This document shows positions 1 through 11,660 of a stretch of 64,000 nucleotides of DNA, one piece after another. Below the pieces are notes generated by a model. It ran no database searches, had not been told where the DNA came from, and was given only the letters and a program-made list of their open reading frames with translations. Each line of letters starts with the position of its first letter. Within the stretch, counting starts at the first letter, position 1. The DNA is from Datisca glomerata (taxonomy: Eukaryota > Streptophyta > Magnoliopsida > Cucurbitales > Datiscaceae), in contig QANY01003970.1 in NCBI GenBank assembly GCA_003255025.1, positions 124,001-188,000 on the forward strand, read 5' to 3'. The position numbers and the translations under genes are program-made.

Positions 1-315
1 TAGTCTTTGCTCCCTAAAAAATCAGATCTGGTGCTCAATTTCTGTCTTCGCTAAGAGGTCTGATCTAACGCTCGATTTCCATCTTCCTCAAGAGGTCTGA
101 TCTAGCACTTGATTTCCATCTTCCCCAAGAGGTCTGATCTGGCACCCCAATTCCATTCTCACTAGGAGGTTTGGTCTGGAGCTTGGGTTCCGCTTTCTCT
201 ACCAGATCTGATCAGGAGCTTGGTTTCCGCTTCGCTACAAGATCTGATCTGGAGCTTATTTTTCATTTTCGCTAAAAGGTCTGATCTGGAGCTCGGTTTC
301 GTTCTCACTAGGGGT
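1..315. repeat. 37-bp minisatellite array
   Basis: About eight imperfect copies of a unit of 36-37 bases lie head to tail. Each contains a core like GAGGTCTGATCTGGAGCT followed by a pyrimidine-rich half (TTTCCATCTTC type). The cores at 55, 92 and 129 are exactly 37 bases apart, and later copies drift to 34-39. The array probably starts outside the window. The short open stretch at 220-423 is carried by the repeat and is not convincing as a gene. Confidence 0.85.
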
Positions 316-1040
316 CTGCTTCCACACTTCGGATTCTGTTATGATGTTTTGACTCTCCCCATTCATTTTTTTTGTAGCTTCCCATCCTTCTCATTGAGGA
401 TGCAGCTGCCAACCTTCTGTTGAAGATGTTTCTGCTAATGCAACCATATTCTCTATATATTTATGTAATTTTTCCTTTCTTCCAGACAGCAAATTTTCTT
501 TTTCTTTTATTTGTAGTTTTTTTACCTTGTCACTTTTTTTCGTTCATATGACCCCTTTGTTTTGAGAACAGCTACTGATTGTGGAGTTGCTCCCGTTTCC
601 CTTTTTCTACAAGCTCATTCATAGAGTTTTCTCATCAATACGGGGTCATTGATAAAGCTTATCTTGTTTCTTCAATTTTCTTTTACTTCTCTCATACGTT
701 AAGATGTATGTGATCAGAATATTGTAAAATAACAATAACATAATAATTTATTGAAATAAGTAAGGAATCATGATAATTTATTGAAATGAGTAAGGAATGA
801 GTATACCATTTCATAATTTCATTACAAGAGATTTGAGTTTGATGTTCCACTTCGATTGATTGACTTTCTCCTTTTTCCTTGCTTTTCTTTTTTCTTCTCT
901 TGTTTTGTATTTTTCCTTTGTAATTCAACTTCAATCGATATAGATAATTTGTTTGTGTAATTTTTCTTCTATTGAACTCTCTTTTTGTTGTATTACTTTT
1001 TCAAGGAGTTCGGTTCAAATAAAGAACCATGGCCCGTATA
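316..1040. other. Pyrimidine-rich spacer, no gene seen
   Basis: This is T/C-rich sequence with no coding signal. Positions about 465-550 match 20975-21060 in the same orientation (shared text such as TTTTCCTTTCTTCCA and TTTGTAGTT), so it holds a dispersed repeat. A small local duplication (AATAATTTATTGAAAT-type) lies at about 743-800. Confidence 0.6.
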
Positions 1041-1735
1041 CGTTCTGAGAAAATAAATTACGAACTCTCATTTTCTTTTGAGAGGAGGACTTAGGTTCAA
1101 ATAAAGAACCATGGCCCATCTTCGTTCTGAGAGAATGAATTATGAACTGTCATTTTCTTTTGAGAGGAGGACTTAGGTTCAAATAAAAAACTACGACCCC
1201 ATTTTTAATTTCCGTATTCTAGGAGAATGTCTTACGAACTGTCTGCTCCCAAGGACTTAGGTTCAAATAAAGAACCGTGGCTCCGTCTTCATTCTGAGAG
1301 TATAACTTATGAACTCTCATTTTATTTTGAGAGAATGACTTAGCTTTAAGTAAAAAACTATGGTCCCATTTCTACTTTAAGAGGGACTTACGAACTGCCC
1401 ATTTGCAAGGACTTAGGTGAAAATAAAGAACTATGGCCTCATTTTTATTTTGAGAGGGACTTACCAACTGCCTATTTTCTTTTGAGAGGAGGACTTAGGT
1501 TCAAATAAAGAACCATGACCCCGCTTACAATTTCTGCGTTCTGAAGGAATGTCCCACGAACTTTATGCTCCCAAGGACTTAGGTTCAAATAAAGAACCAT
1601 GGCCCCGTCTTGATTTTCTTCTGAGAACGATGTACCACGTACGTAGACGCTCCCAAGGACGTAGGCTCCTTCAGTGGAACCACGACCCCGTTTTGATTTT
1701 CTTCTGAGAGCGAGACTTATGAACTGCCATTCCCA
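1041..1735. repeat. Irregular tandem block sharing the GGACTTAGGTTCAAATAAAG motif
   Basis: Repeated segments carry 'GGACTTAGGTTCAAATAAAG' followed by 'AACCATGG', then a 'TTCTGAGAG' box and a 'ACTTATGAACT' box. The first spacing is about 82 bases (1080 to 1162), and later spacings are irregular through indels. The same TTCTGAGAG, GGACTTA and GAACTGCC words make up the regular 55-bp array that follows. This block therefore looks like an older, longer-period form of that array. Confidence 0.7.
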
Positions 1736-2360
1736 AGGACTTACGTCCTTTGTTCCTTCTGAGAGTAGGACTTATGAACTACCATTCCCAATGACTTCCG
1801 CACTTAGTTCCTTCTGAGAGTAGGACTTATGAATTTCCCCTCCCAAGGACTGACGCCCTTAGTTCCTTTTGAGAGTAGGACTTATGAATTGCCCCTCCCA
1901 AGAACTTACACCCTTAGTTCCTTCTAAGAGTAAGACTTATAAGCTGCCCCTCCCAAGGACTTACGCCCTTGGTTCCTTCTGAGAGTAGGACTTACGAATT
2001 GCCCCTCCTAAGGACTTACGCCCTTAGTTCCTTTTAAGAGTAGGACTTATGATTGCCCCTCCCAAAGACTTACGCCCTTAGTTCCTTCTGAGAGTAGGAC
2101 TTACGAATTGCCCATCCAACGACTTACGGCATTAGTTCTTTCTGAGAGTGGGGCTTATGAACTGCCCCTCCCAAGGACTTCCGCCCTTAGTTCCTTTTGA
2201 GAATAGGGCATATGAACTGCCCATACCAAAGATTTACGCCCTTAGTTCCTTCTGAGAGTAGGACTTATGAACTGCAACTTCCAAGGACTTACGCCATTAG
2301 TTCCTTCTGAGAGTAGGACTTATGAATATCCCCTCCCAAGGACTTACGCCCTTATTTCCG
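1735..2360. repeat. 55-bp tandem array (about 11 copies)
   Basis: The box GAGAGTAGGACTTA recurs at 1761, 1816, 1871, 1926, 1981, 2036, 2090, 2143, 2199, 2254 and 2309, so the period is 55 with a few one- or two-base slips. The rest of the unit reads like CCCAAGGACTTACGCCCTTAGTTCC. Copies differ by only a few bases. The array stops abruptly near 2360 and passes into the longer satellite. Confidence 0.9.
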
Positions 2361-2399
2361 TTGTTGTTGAAGGAGAGAAAGTTGACGCCAAGTATTTGT

Positions 2400-4015
2400 T
2401 TTGTAAGCAGTCTCCACATTATCATGCCATCAGTTTGATTGAAAGTTCCAAATTAAATTCCATGAAATTTTTCAAGAAGTTGATTTTCATATGCTTCCGA
2501 TGATATATAATTCATCATGTGATTGGATCCTGGTCAATACAGTTTAATTAACAAATTTGACCGTTCCACGTAATAAGCTTTCCTGAACAGCCTTTATGAA
2601 AATTTTCATAACTCTTGTTCGGGTTGTCCGAATCAAATTCTGCAAAATTTGTGACTTTTGATTGAAATCTCCAAATTAAATTCCATAAAATTCTCCAATA
2701 AATATACTTTTATATCTTTCCGATGATGTAAGGTTCATTGTGTAGTTTACTTCCAGAAACTGCAGTTTAATTTCTTTAATTGACCGTTCTTCATATCCCG
2801 CTTTCTTAAATAGCCTTCACAAAAATTGTCATAACTTTTACTTGAGAGCCACAAATCGAGTTTTTTCTGAATAGCACTAACGAGAGTTGCCATAACTTTT
2901 GTTTGAGAGCTTCAAATTGATTTCTGTGAAATTTTTGACAAAGGAGATTTTCATATATTTCCGTTGATATAAGATTCATCATGTAGTTGGCCCCTAGTAA
3001 ATGCAACTTAATTTCCAAATTCAAGGTTCTGCATAATCTGTTTTCCTGAGCAGCCTCCACGATAACTGCCATAATATTTCCTTAAGAACTCCAAATCAAG
3101 TTCTGTAAAATTCTTTAAGAAGTAGAAATCTATAGATTTCTAAAGATATATTACTTTATATGTAATAATATACAAATTGATATAGTCTAAAAATTAAACT
3201 TGAAAAGAGTTTATAGGTTTACTTTCCTGAACGACACCAACAAAAATTACCATAGCTTTTGATCGAGAGTTTCAAATTGATTTCTGTAAAATTCTTCATA
3301 AAGTAGATTTTCATACCTTTCAGTTGATATAAGATTCTTCATGTATTTAGCCTCCAGTAAATGCAGTTTAATTTTCAAATTCAAGGTTCTGCATAATCTA
3401 TTTCCCTGAGCAGCCTCCACGAGAATTGCATAATATTTTCTCAAGAACTCCAAATCAAGTTCTGTAAAAATTTTCAAGAAGTAGACATCTATATCTTTCT
3501 AAATATATGTTAATTCTATGTAATAATTTATAAATTGATACAGTTTAAAAATTAAACTTGAAAAGTGTTTATAGGTTTACTTTCCTGAACGGTACCAACA
3601 AAAATTTTCATAGCTTTTGATCGGGAGTTTCAAATTCATTTTCGTAAAATTCTTCATGAGATAGATTATCATATCTTTCCGTTGATATAAGATTTTCCAT
3701 GTACTTGAGTCCTACTAAATTCAGTTTAATTTCTGAATTTGAGCATTCCGCATATTCTGCTTTCTCTAACAGCCTTCACGATAATCATCATAACTTTTTG
3801 TTGTGAGCTCCAAAATCAATTTTGTAAAATTCTTCAGGAAGTAGAATTCTATTCTACGTAATCTTCATTTCTGAACAACTTGTATGATTTATGTCATAAC
3901 TTTTACTTCGAAGTTCTAAATTGAGTTCCGTAAAATTCCTCAAGAAACTAATTTCCATATCTTTTAAACGATGTATGATTTGCAGTATAGTTCTCTTTCG
4001 TTCTCTTCAGTTTAA
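2400..4015. repeat. Diverged satellite, monomer about 180 bp, dimer period 360 bp
   Basis: Segments 2881-3240 and 3241-3600 align along their whole length at a 360-base offset, and a third partial copy follows to about 3850. Each 360-base unit is two related halves of about 180 bases. Each half has a box such as CATAACTTTT, then a CAAATTGA box, then TGTAAAATTCTTCA, then AGATTTTCATATCTTTCCG. More diverged monomers flank on both sides (2435-2880 and 3850-4015). Monomer length and the CATAACTTTT box resemble centromeric or pericentromeric satellites of several plants, but homology to a named satellite is not shown. The open stretches at 2806-3072 and 3247-3477 on the minus strand are two copies of one satellite segment, not genes. 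Confidence 0.85.
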
Positions 4016-7000
4016 ACACCGAATCTGGTTTGATATGTAATAATTTTCACGTCAAAGACCACTTTGGTAAGATGATCGAGCGTTAAGTTGGTCGAGTTAA
4101 AAACGTCATATTTAGTATCTCGAGTTATCTGCATGATCTCAAAAAGATATTTCGGTTTGATAATGTTTAATAACTCAAGTCAATTTAGACATGACATAAT
4201 AAATTATTTTCATGATGCTCGATTATGAGATAGTGTCATGCTAATGTTTATTTGGTTGAGCTATCAATATGAGTGTACTAGCCGATCCAAGCATTATAAA
4301 TGTGATTTACGCTAACACATGTTAAGCATAATCATAAGCATTTATATTTTTGAGATTATGCATCAAATAATAAATTCACATTTTTAACGGATCAAACGAC
4401 ATATTTAAGAGAAGCAAAGCAAATAAAAAGTGAATACTTAGCTTTGAGTTCAATGTGTTTTTGTAAATGTCATTTGCAAGTTCTGAATATCGTTGGCTGC
4501 TCCTCGTCCGTCATTTTTTTACTTTCCCTTCAATGCCCCTTCATTCTTGGTTTTAGTTTGCGAGATTTACACTTTTGAAACTTTCGGTATGAGGCTTTTA
4601 TTTTCTGTTTATGTTATTTCTTCATCCCTTACTTTCATTTTTCACTTCTAGTTCCGTCGCCATGCCGCTTCCATTTGGCTTCCATTACGCTCCCGTTTCT
4701 AGTATCGTACTCATTGCCATTTTCATTCATGTTGCCATTCTATTCAACATCACACCGATTAATAAACTTAAAGAGTAATTTGAAAATTGTAAAATATGGA
4801 GTGGGTAAAAACATTCAAAAATGATTTTCAATTTCATCCTACTTTTAATATACTAGTCAAGTACCACATGCTACACGTGTCTCGACCTATGATTTCTTTA
4901 ACTCATTCACAATTTTTTTCAGTTTGGAGGTAAAAATATTTCTCCAAATTCTCGAAACGATCAAAGTAAATACCATAGAAGCATTAAGGGAATGGTAAAA
5001 TTTGCCACGAAGGCAGATCTGAAGAAGCTAATTTGGAGTCAAACGCCTAGTCAAGGCAGCTGAAATGTAAAAGTTGCATACGAATTCACGAAGATAAAGA
5101 AGTCGATGGAGAGAACCCTTACGACTGTAAATTTGGTAGCAATCACAACCCTCATCCAAAATAATTTGAATTTAAAAAGTTGTTATATTGATAAGTAAGA
5201 CTCAGTTATTTCCTTCAAAGATGAAATCTTGAAAGATAAATTCAATCTCAAAGAATACTCTGTTTATGCTTGTTTTATTTTAGGAATTAGTTTGTGTTAC
5301 AAGTCTATAAATACATGCCAAATTGTAAATCGAATGATCATCGAATACAAGCCATCATTGCAATTTGCTTACTCTCGTATTTACTTTCTCTCTTGATATA
5401 TTTTGTTTTATAGGAAACATTTCCTTTACAATTTTATTACTCAAAATTATTATAAACTATTGTCCGCTAAAAATCATAGTTTCAAATACCAAATACATAT
5501 TGAGTTTTACATAGAACAAGCAAAAGTAATATCCTAAAGAGAATGATTGAAATATAGTAAGACTCCAAATCTAATTATGAAATTTCAGAAACTGATGTCG
5601 AGGCAACATGTGGCTTGCTTGCTTCTGTTGACTTTATTTTTGAAATATAATTGCAACTGTAGATTTTTAAACAATCTCTAATAATAAGGAATTCGTTTAT
5701 ACAAATTGAATCTAGGAAATAGTGTGAAAAGGTACTATTGAATATAATATGACTAAAGAGAAATAAATTGAGTAAAATAATTATTAATGATTAATAACAC
5801 ACGAAAATTAACGATTACAAAAACAAATCAACACTCAACACTCATCTACGAGCTTTTTCTCCCCACCCCAAAAATCCAATCTACTTTTACTCCCTCAATT
5901 CAATCCTTTTGGTTCCTATGTGACATTTACAAACAAATGGCAGAACCAAAAAAATAACTACAAAACAACATCTAAGAAGCACATTTCTTAAGATCGGAGG
6001 ATAAACATGAAATCATGTTACACTCAAAGTTGGGCATTCAAAAGCTGTAGTACCAAAGGATAAAATTATCAATATTCAAATAAAGGAATATGAAAACCAA
6101 AACCAAATAAAGCCTAATGGAATTAAATATAGTACCTATAAATTTACATCATTGAAATGTCGTTTACCTATAAATTTACCCATAAATTTACAGCATTGAA
6201 ATGTCATTTACCTATAAATTTCACTTTACAGCCATTTACCTATTTACCTAGAAACACAAATCGAACTCCAAATTCATCTCAGCTTCAACCAAATCACTCC
6301 TTCAGAATTTATATGAAAGTCTAAGCTATGATGCAACATGCTCAGGGAAAGAATATGTATTATTCACACGTCTCCAATAAAAAGTCAAAATGGTTTTCTT
6401 ATTTTTGTTAATCTTTGTTAGGGAAGGAACCAAACATTTGTCTTTACTACAATATACGTTGAACCAAGGCTTTTTCGACCTATCAGTAAGCATAAAAAGT
6501 ATTTAACATGATAAAAAAGTATTTAACATGATAAAAAAATAGATGTTGATTTCATTTTATATTAAACATGATCTACAATTAATTCCAGTAAAAAGTATTT
6601 AACTTGAAAAAAATCCTTCTCAAAGGATAACCAAAGTTCCTTTGTAGCACCTTAAGAGCAACTAAAAATGAGCACACGAGACATCTAGTTTAGCAAACTA
6701 TATATCAATGAGACCCTGAGAATCTAAAATTACCTATAACGACTACTGCATTCATGCCAAGATTGATATACTAAGCTAGCTCATTTAGTACTAAAAGAAT
6801 CTGCTAGTTAAAATAATTCTAAAATTTAGTAATACATGTCTATTAGGCAAGCATGAGGATGACAATGGAATAAGAGAAGCGTCAGTAAGAGCAATTAAGA
6901 TAGTATAGAATAAGTGTCAAAGTCCGTCTAATCTAACAGTAAGACAAATATAAAATGATATCACAATTAGAAACATCCTCTCTCTTAGTCATTAGACAAT

Positions 7001-7597
7001 ACAAAACCGAAAAGAACACATAAGACTAGTTTATTGCTGTTCACAGAAGACTAGATTTGAAAGCAGGGGGAAATGAGACAATAGACATACTGTTTTTGCC
7101 TACAACAGAAGTAGTACTTATGGTTATAACAAATTCAACCCATGAAGCACATCAATCAAGTTAAAGAACCACCACTCATCTATCGCCTTATGTTTAGGCC
7201 ATGTTCCAACAATGAGTACATGATATATAAAGAATTTATAGGTAGGCTAAATATTACAGCCTACCAATGCCGTGTGCCATTCTTATTCATATTCTCCCGC
7301 ACATTTAGTTCACCTTTAGTATTGTATGCAAGGATAGGAATAATTGGAATCCATCTCCACTGGGTACGTCCATCATTTGACTTTGAAGCCTTTCTTTCCC
7401 TCCTTGGCTTTGATCCTCTTGTGAGTTGATCATGAGTAGCTCCACAATCTTCTATATATATAAATGTATAAAAAAATAAAGTAGTACTGGCTAAAATTGA
7501 ACTTTCCCTCAAAGCCGCCTCCACGCCTTTTTATCTCTGTTTTAGTCTGTTAAAAATAATTAAGACAAAAGAACTTATGGGAAAGTCTGTTATATAT
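4016..7597. other. AT-rich intergenic DNA without recognised genes
   Basis: I see no exon-like reading on either strand that resembles a known family. Local short duplications occur: 'CATTGAAATGTC' plus 'TTACCTATAAATTTAC' at 6150-6230, and AAAAAGTATTTAACATGATAAAA at 6497-6535. Around 5170-5410 the sequence looks like the end of an LTR or a plant promoter. At 7261-7524 (minus) an 87-codon open stretch contains a basic segment, but I do not recognise it. Confidence 0.4.
5306..5313 (+). promoter_or_regulatory. TATA-like box TATAAATA
   Basis: TATAAATA lies in a plant-promoter-like context: purine-poor upstream, then CATGCCAAATTG and a pyrimidine-rich stretch about 60-100 bases downstream. No open reading frame follows, so it may be the core promoter of a decayed LTR rather than of a gene. 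This is weak evidence based on the word alone. Confidence 0.25.
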
Positions 7598-7718
7598 ATG
7601 AAATGTGACTGATGTCCTGATTTTCTTAGCTTTCTTCTTAAAGGTCGGACGTGATTTCACTGCCTTGTCAGTCTTCAACGCTTGAACTTTAGGATCATTT
7701 TTTTTGTAGCGGTATCAA
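7598..7718 (-). pseudogene. RPL23A: Ribosomal protein L23a (uL23) exon remnant
   Basis: Read on the minus strand from 7718, the sequence gives VDTATKK, then after a one-base shortfall in a run of eight A's (7698-7705) it continues as DPKVQALKTDKAVKSRPTF and KKKAKKIRTSVTFH. This is the N-terminal extension plus the start of the conserved domain of plant cytosolic L23a, a protein at the peptide exit region of the large ribosomal subunit. An ATTACAG splice acceptor sits just before 7718 with the phase expected for V split as G|TT. After VTFH the reading runs into a TATATATAAC stretch with a stop, where the RPKT continuation is expected. No later L23a exon is seen downstream. The frameshift and truncation make this a pseudogene fragment. 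Confidence 0.8.
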
Positions 7719-9346
7719 CTGTAATAGGTGAATGCACGAATAAGTAGCAGGAAATCATGCCATATAAAAATTAAATTGTAAATGATGCATCACAGTCAAT
7801 TATATGTTTTCACCATTATATGAATGCGTACACTAGCCAAAGTAATAATTCAAAACTTGTTTAGTATGTCACAGGAAGCATACACACACGTATAATATAT
7901 ATTTAAAACCCATTGTGAAACTCCTTCAATTCAGAACCAAAACTTTCATTCTACAAAAGTTATTAACATTCAACTGTTACCATGTAGATAAAACTAAAAA
8001 CTACATATACATTACCATGCAAAAGGATCGGATTTCACCATAATGGTTAAACAATAAGACCACATTAAATTCACCAAATGGCTGTGATGAGAAACAAAAT
8101 ACTTGACCATAAAAACTCCACATAAATCTAGTAAAAGATTAGTCAGCAGATGCAGAACCACAACTTCTAAACCATCATGGGTAGCAAAAAGAAAGTCACA
8201 TATCAATGTAAAACAACACTTCAATTTTATTGGATCTGGTAAAGATCCAACTTTGCACCGACTAATCTTTTTAAACTAGGGCAGAAACATAAACTATTGG
8301 AAACTATGTTCAACAAATTATTCCAGCAAAAGACAAAACTAAAATGTTAGAGGAAGTATTGAGAAGATAGTTTAACAGTAGATCAAGAAAATGCTTAACC
8401 AATAACTTCTAACCAAGAAAATTACATTGTACAATGCAATGAAAAAAATCAATTAAATCAACTTTCAAGTCCAAACTTGTTACAAATTCTTGATGTTAAA
8501 GATGAATTTGTAATTGTAGCTTTGAAAAGTATGGAGTAAACAACCATATTGACTTCTTGAGCCGGAAACGAACAAAAAAATCAGAAAATGAGAAGCATTA
8601 ATTAAAGATATGATATCAGAACATGAAACAATGCAGAATTATCATTTATTTTTATCTAATCCAAAAATTTGATGCTAGAAAGGTGCTAGGGAGATGTGAA
8701 TTTACAAAGATTATACTAAAATTTCAGATATGCTGATTAATTTGTGAAAGGAACTTTAAAATAGACATTGATTTATGGTTTATCTCTAGAAATCGAGAGA
8801 GAGGGGGAAGGCAAGCATGTTGAGCTCTTTGAGGGAGTAGGCATGGCGAACGAAGCGAATAGTGGAGCCATCATCAATTTTACAACCAGCAAAGCTCAAA
8901 CTCTCTTCTACCCAAAGATTAGTTCACCCATTCCTTCCATTTCATGCAAAATCTATTTGCCCTGTAATTTTTCAAATAGGAATTACTGAATAAGTACTAA
9001 AAAAAGAAAAGAAAAGAAGGGATAAACCAATGAATGAAGTAACCAGAGCAAATACGTGAGCCAATAGGTGCGCAGGTAAGCGATCAAGCTTAAAACGAAG
9101 AAACCCTACCTCTGTTAGACGAAAGTGAAGCCACAAATGCTTTATATATGTGACAAAAATGAAGAGCCATGTCACTACGCCTTTTGATTTTTTGGGTAAG
9201 AAGTTAAGCGGAAAATATACAATCAACGCAGAATAATACAAGAAGTATCATTCTAAAGAAAAAAAGGTAAATCCCTTAAGAAATTTAAGCAAATGGGTGA
9301 AATGTTTTGTTAAGTGGTTAGATGAGAGTAATACGAATATCTCTAC
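7719..9346. other. Intergenic or pseudogene-flanking DNA with a promoter-like patch
   Basis: No gene is recognised. On the minus strand at about 9150-9090 there is a TATATAAAGC box followed by AGGTAGGGTTTC, a telo-box-like element typical of plant ribosomal-protein promoters. It lies upstream, on the same strand, of the L23a remnant at 7718, but about 1.4 kb away, longer than usual for that intron. No exon 1 with ATG is found. A link is inference only. The open stretches at 8768-8989 (+) and 8972-9241 (-) are not recognised. Confidence 0.35.
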
Positions 9347-9856
9347 TGTTAGATTTAAAATCCCTTTTGATATAAACCGTATCGTATAAAATTTCAAGAT
9401 CTCATGTTGAACACACAAAATATCAAATCAATAATAGAGCGGAATACCTGAATCCATGACTATAGATCGTTGTTTAGAGCCGAACGATTGGCCTTCCAGA
9501 TCAACACGATTCTCTATTCGAGAGTTCTCTTTGATTAAGCCTCTCAGTTTTCTCTTTAACGATGGATATTAGGGAGAATAAAATGGTTTTTGTATATCGT
9601 GTGACATGTGGACCATAACCACTTATAAAGAGATAACATCTATGTTATCTTTTGGTATTTCTATTTTAGCTCATCATAAAAATATAAATTACCCTAAAAT
9701 CTCTACACATCAAAAAGTCCACAACCTATCAGATACATTAGAACCTAAAATACGAAAGCCTTAGTTGATCACTTTAATTATGTTTAATTTTATCTGACTG
9801 TCTGCAACACATAATTATTTTACTTATAAGTCCAACATTGGATTAAGGATCTAAGA
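9347..9856 (-). mobile_element. Solo copia LTR with near-perfect 5-bp target duplication
   Basis: The segment begins TGTTAGATTT and ends near GGATCTAAGA (ancestrally ...ACA). It matches the primer-site-proximal LTR of the old copia element at 58187-58432 through 'TATAAACCGTATC', 'CATGTTGAACACA' and 'GGATTAAGGATCTAA'-type words in the same order. The flanks are TCTAC (9342-9346) and TCTGC (9857-9861), which fit a 5-bp target duplication with one transition. No internal retrotransposon sequence adjoins it, so it is a solo LTR, the usual product of LTR-LTR recombination. Orientation is inferred from the 58-kb copy, whose element reads on the minus strand. Confidence 0.75.
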
Positions 9857-10069
9857 TCTGCCTCTCGGTTAGGTGGCAAAACAAAGAGCTCTGATTTTTT
9901 GTATTGAGACTACATGATTGCTCATGATTGCATGTTGTGAGTCCTAGCTCTGTGTTCTTATGAGATGAAAATGTATAGACAGAGATAAGCCATTAATGCC
10001 CAGTCACGCTATCTAGTGCGCACATTCTGAAGCCCCACCTATATGTTCTAGGAGATGAAAAATGAATGA

Positions 10070-10464
10070 CATAAAATCCATGAAACTCAACGCTCGTATG
10101 AAGAAGAAAATGAACTTAGAAAACCAAAATCTACCTCAATCACCTTGAGAACAAAGAAGAAGATGCTCGACTGTGGGGCAACCGGGAATGAAGAAGAAGT
10201 TGGTGATGAACGGTGAAGCTGAAGAGGAAAGAACAATGAATAAATGGGTGGATCTCAAGCATGGGGCAATTGAGAGTGCTTCCTATTGACCAAGAGCCAA
10301 AGAGACTTTGAAATTTTTAGGGGAATTGGTAAATCGCAGAACAAACGAGAAAAATAAGCGCGTTGTGAAAATTTTGGTTTCTTTTGGCCCCTTTTTGTAT
10401 TTGATAGCATTTTCACTAAAAATGCGATAATCCAATGCTATTAATAGAGGGTTTTCTTGTAGTG
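10070..10464 (-). mobile_element. CACTA (En/Spm) element terminus
   Basis: The plus strand ends in GGTTTTCTTGTAGTG at 10464, so the minus strand begins CACTACAAGAAAACC, the canonical CACTA terminal inverted repeat. The next 200 bases (minus) hold subterminal-type sequence with AATGCTAT and GCGATAATCC words. The block further in (10100-10260) resembles the GC-richer leader of such elements. The opposite terminus was not found, so the element is truncated, rearranged or larger than I can trace. The left limit given is a guess. Confidence 0.6.
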
Positions 10465-11230
10465 ATAAAAAAATCATTCGAGACAAATAATGTAAATTAA
10501 TATATTTATAGAAACATAGATTTGTTTTTCTTAATATTGATTTTTTATTAAGTTTTAAGATAGTCCATCTTAGAATTAAAACGTAGATTCACTTAATGTA
10601 TTTATAGAGAGTAAGTAATATGAGGAAAATAAATTTAAAAATGATAACTTAAACAAAGTAATAAATATTAATTCAAAGAATTTCTACTGTTTCAATGAAT
10701 TTTTTAATTATCCTTCATAAATGTTAAGATTAAATATTAATGGATCCTAAAATTAAATGTTAAGTTAACTTATTTATAACTCTCATAACTCTAGGGACTA
10801 TATTGTCCAAACTATTTTTAAAATTCTTTAATTGTGCTCTACGTACCTACTAACTAATAATTTAATAACTTCATTTAATTTTTATTTTTAATTACCTCTC
10901 ATTACACTATATTGACTCTTTTTATGATCATCCGATGAGTGACCAACTAGTTGAGGTGGGTGTAAACCCGAATATCCTGGCCTTTAAAAGAAAAAAAGTC
11001 ACTTTCATAATACTAAAAAAATACTCGTAAAAAAAAGTGCTTTTGGTTATGTAGATTAGCTGACATGGTCTATCTTCCGCTGCCATGACTTCTTAAGGAA
11101 TCTGCTGATGTAATACAATTAGTGTAGCTCTTATTTAGTTAAGGTGTAACTATTTCTAGTTATATAATTTCTTTATAGCCTTTACTCTTTCTCTATATAT
11201 ATTGTAACAATTGTAGCTTGTAAGAAAAAA
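10465..11230. other. AT-rich spacer; possible LTR end near 11040-11230
   Basis: No gene is seen. The last 200 bases read like the U3/R part of an LTR: TAGTTATATAATTTC, then a CTATATATAT box at 11193-11202, then a purine run leading into the gag leader at 11231. It differs from the sequence preceding the second gag copy. Confidence 0.4.
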
Positions 11231-11660
11231 AGGGAAAGTAATCAAAAGTATTCTTCTCAATTCTTGTTCGTTATCACGATATTAGATCCATGAATAGACA
11301 AACGTCTTCAACGGTGACTGGATCCTCCTCCTCAACTTCTTTATCTTCATCTCTTCAATCCTCAGCTTCTCGTTCTCCAGTTTTTCTTCTTTCTAACATT
11401 TGCAACCAGATTTTTGTGGGGCTCGATTGTAGAAATTTTATTTTGTGAAAGTTCCATATCTTTATGATTCTTAAAGCTCACACTCTCTATATTTTTGGAT
11501 GGATCTATTGGTTGCCTTGAGAATTTAGTAGAGAGGATAAAGGTGAGGTTATTGCCTCCATTAACCCTAATTACGAGTCTTCGATCATTCAAGAAGCTCC
11601 CATGACCTTAACCATTGTAACTTTATCTCATTCTACCCTATCATATGTTGTGGGATGTTG
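11231..11660 (+). pseudogene. Copia gag leader and 5' gag remnant, copy A
   Basis: This matches 13369-13800 almost base for base in the same orientation. Both copies have a leader 'TTATCACG..AT.AGATCCATGAATAGACAAACG' (the ATG at 11290), a serine-rich start, and then, in broken frames, residues of a UBN2-type copia gag (YGFVDGSIGCP-like and NPNYESWIIQEAP-like). Several stops and frameshifts make it non-coding. The match to copy B ends at 11660, where an unrelated insert begins. Confidence 0.7.

Noticed and set aside
2806..3477. Two similar minus-strand open stretches that look like a small gene pair
   Set aside because: They are two copies of the same satellite segment at the 360-base period; the similarity comes from the tandem repeat, not from protein selection.
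7261..7524. Minus-strand open stretch downstream of the L23a remnant considered as a later L23a exon
   Set aside because: None of the conserved L23a C-terminal blocks can be read in it.
8768..8989. Plus-strand 73-codon frame starting near a GAGAGAGGGGGAAGG stretch
   Set aside because: No recognisable family, no splice or polyadenylation support; kept only as intergenic.
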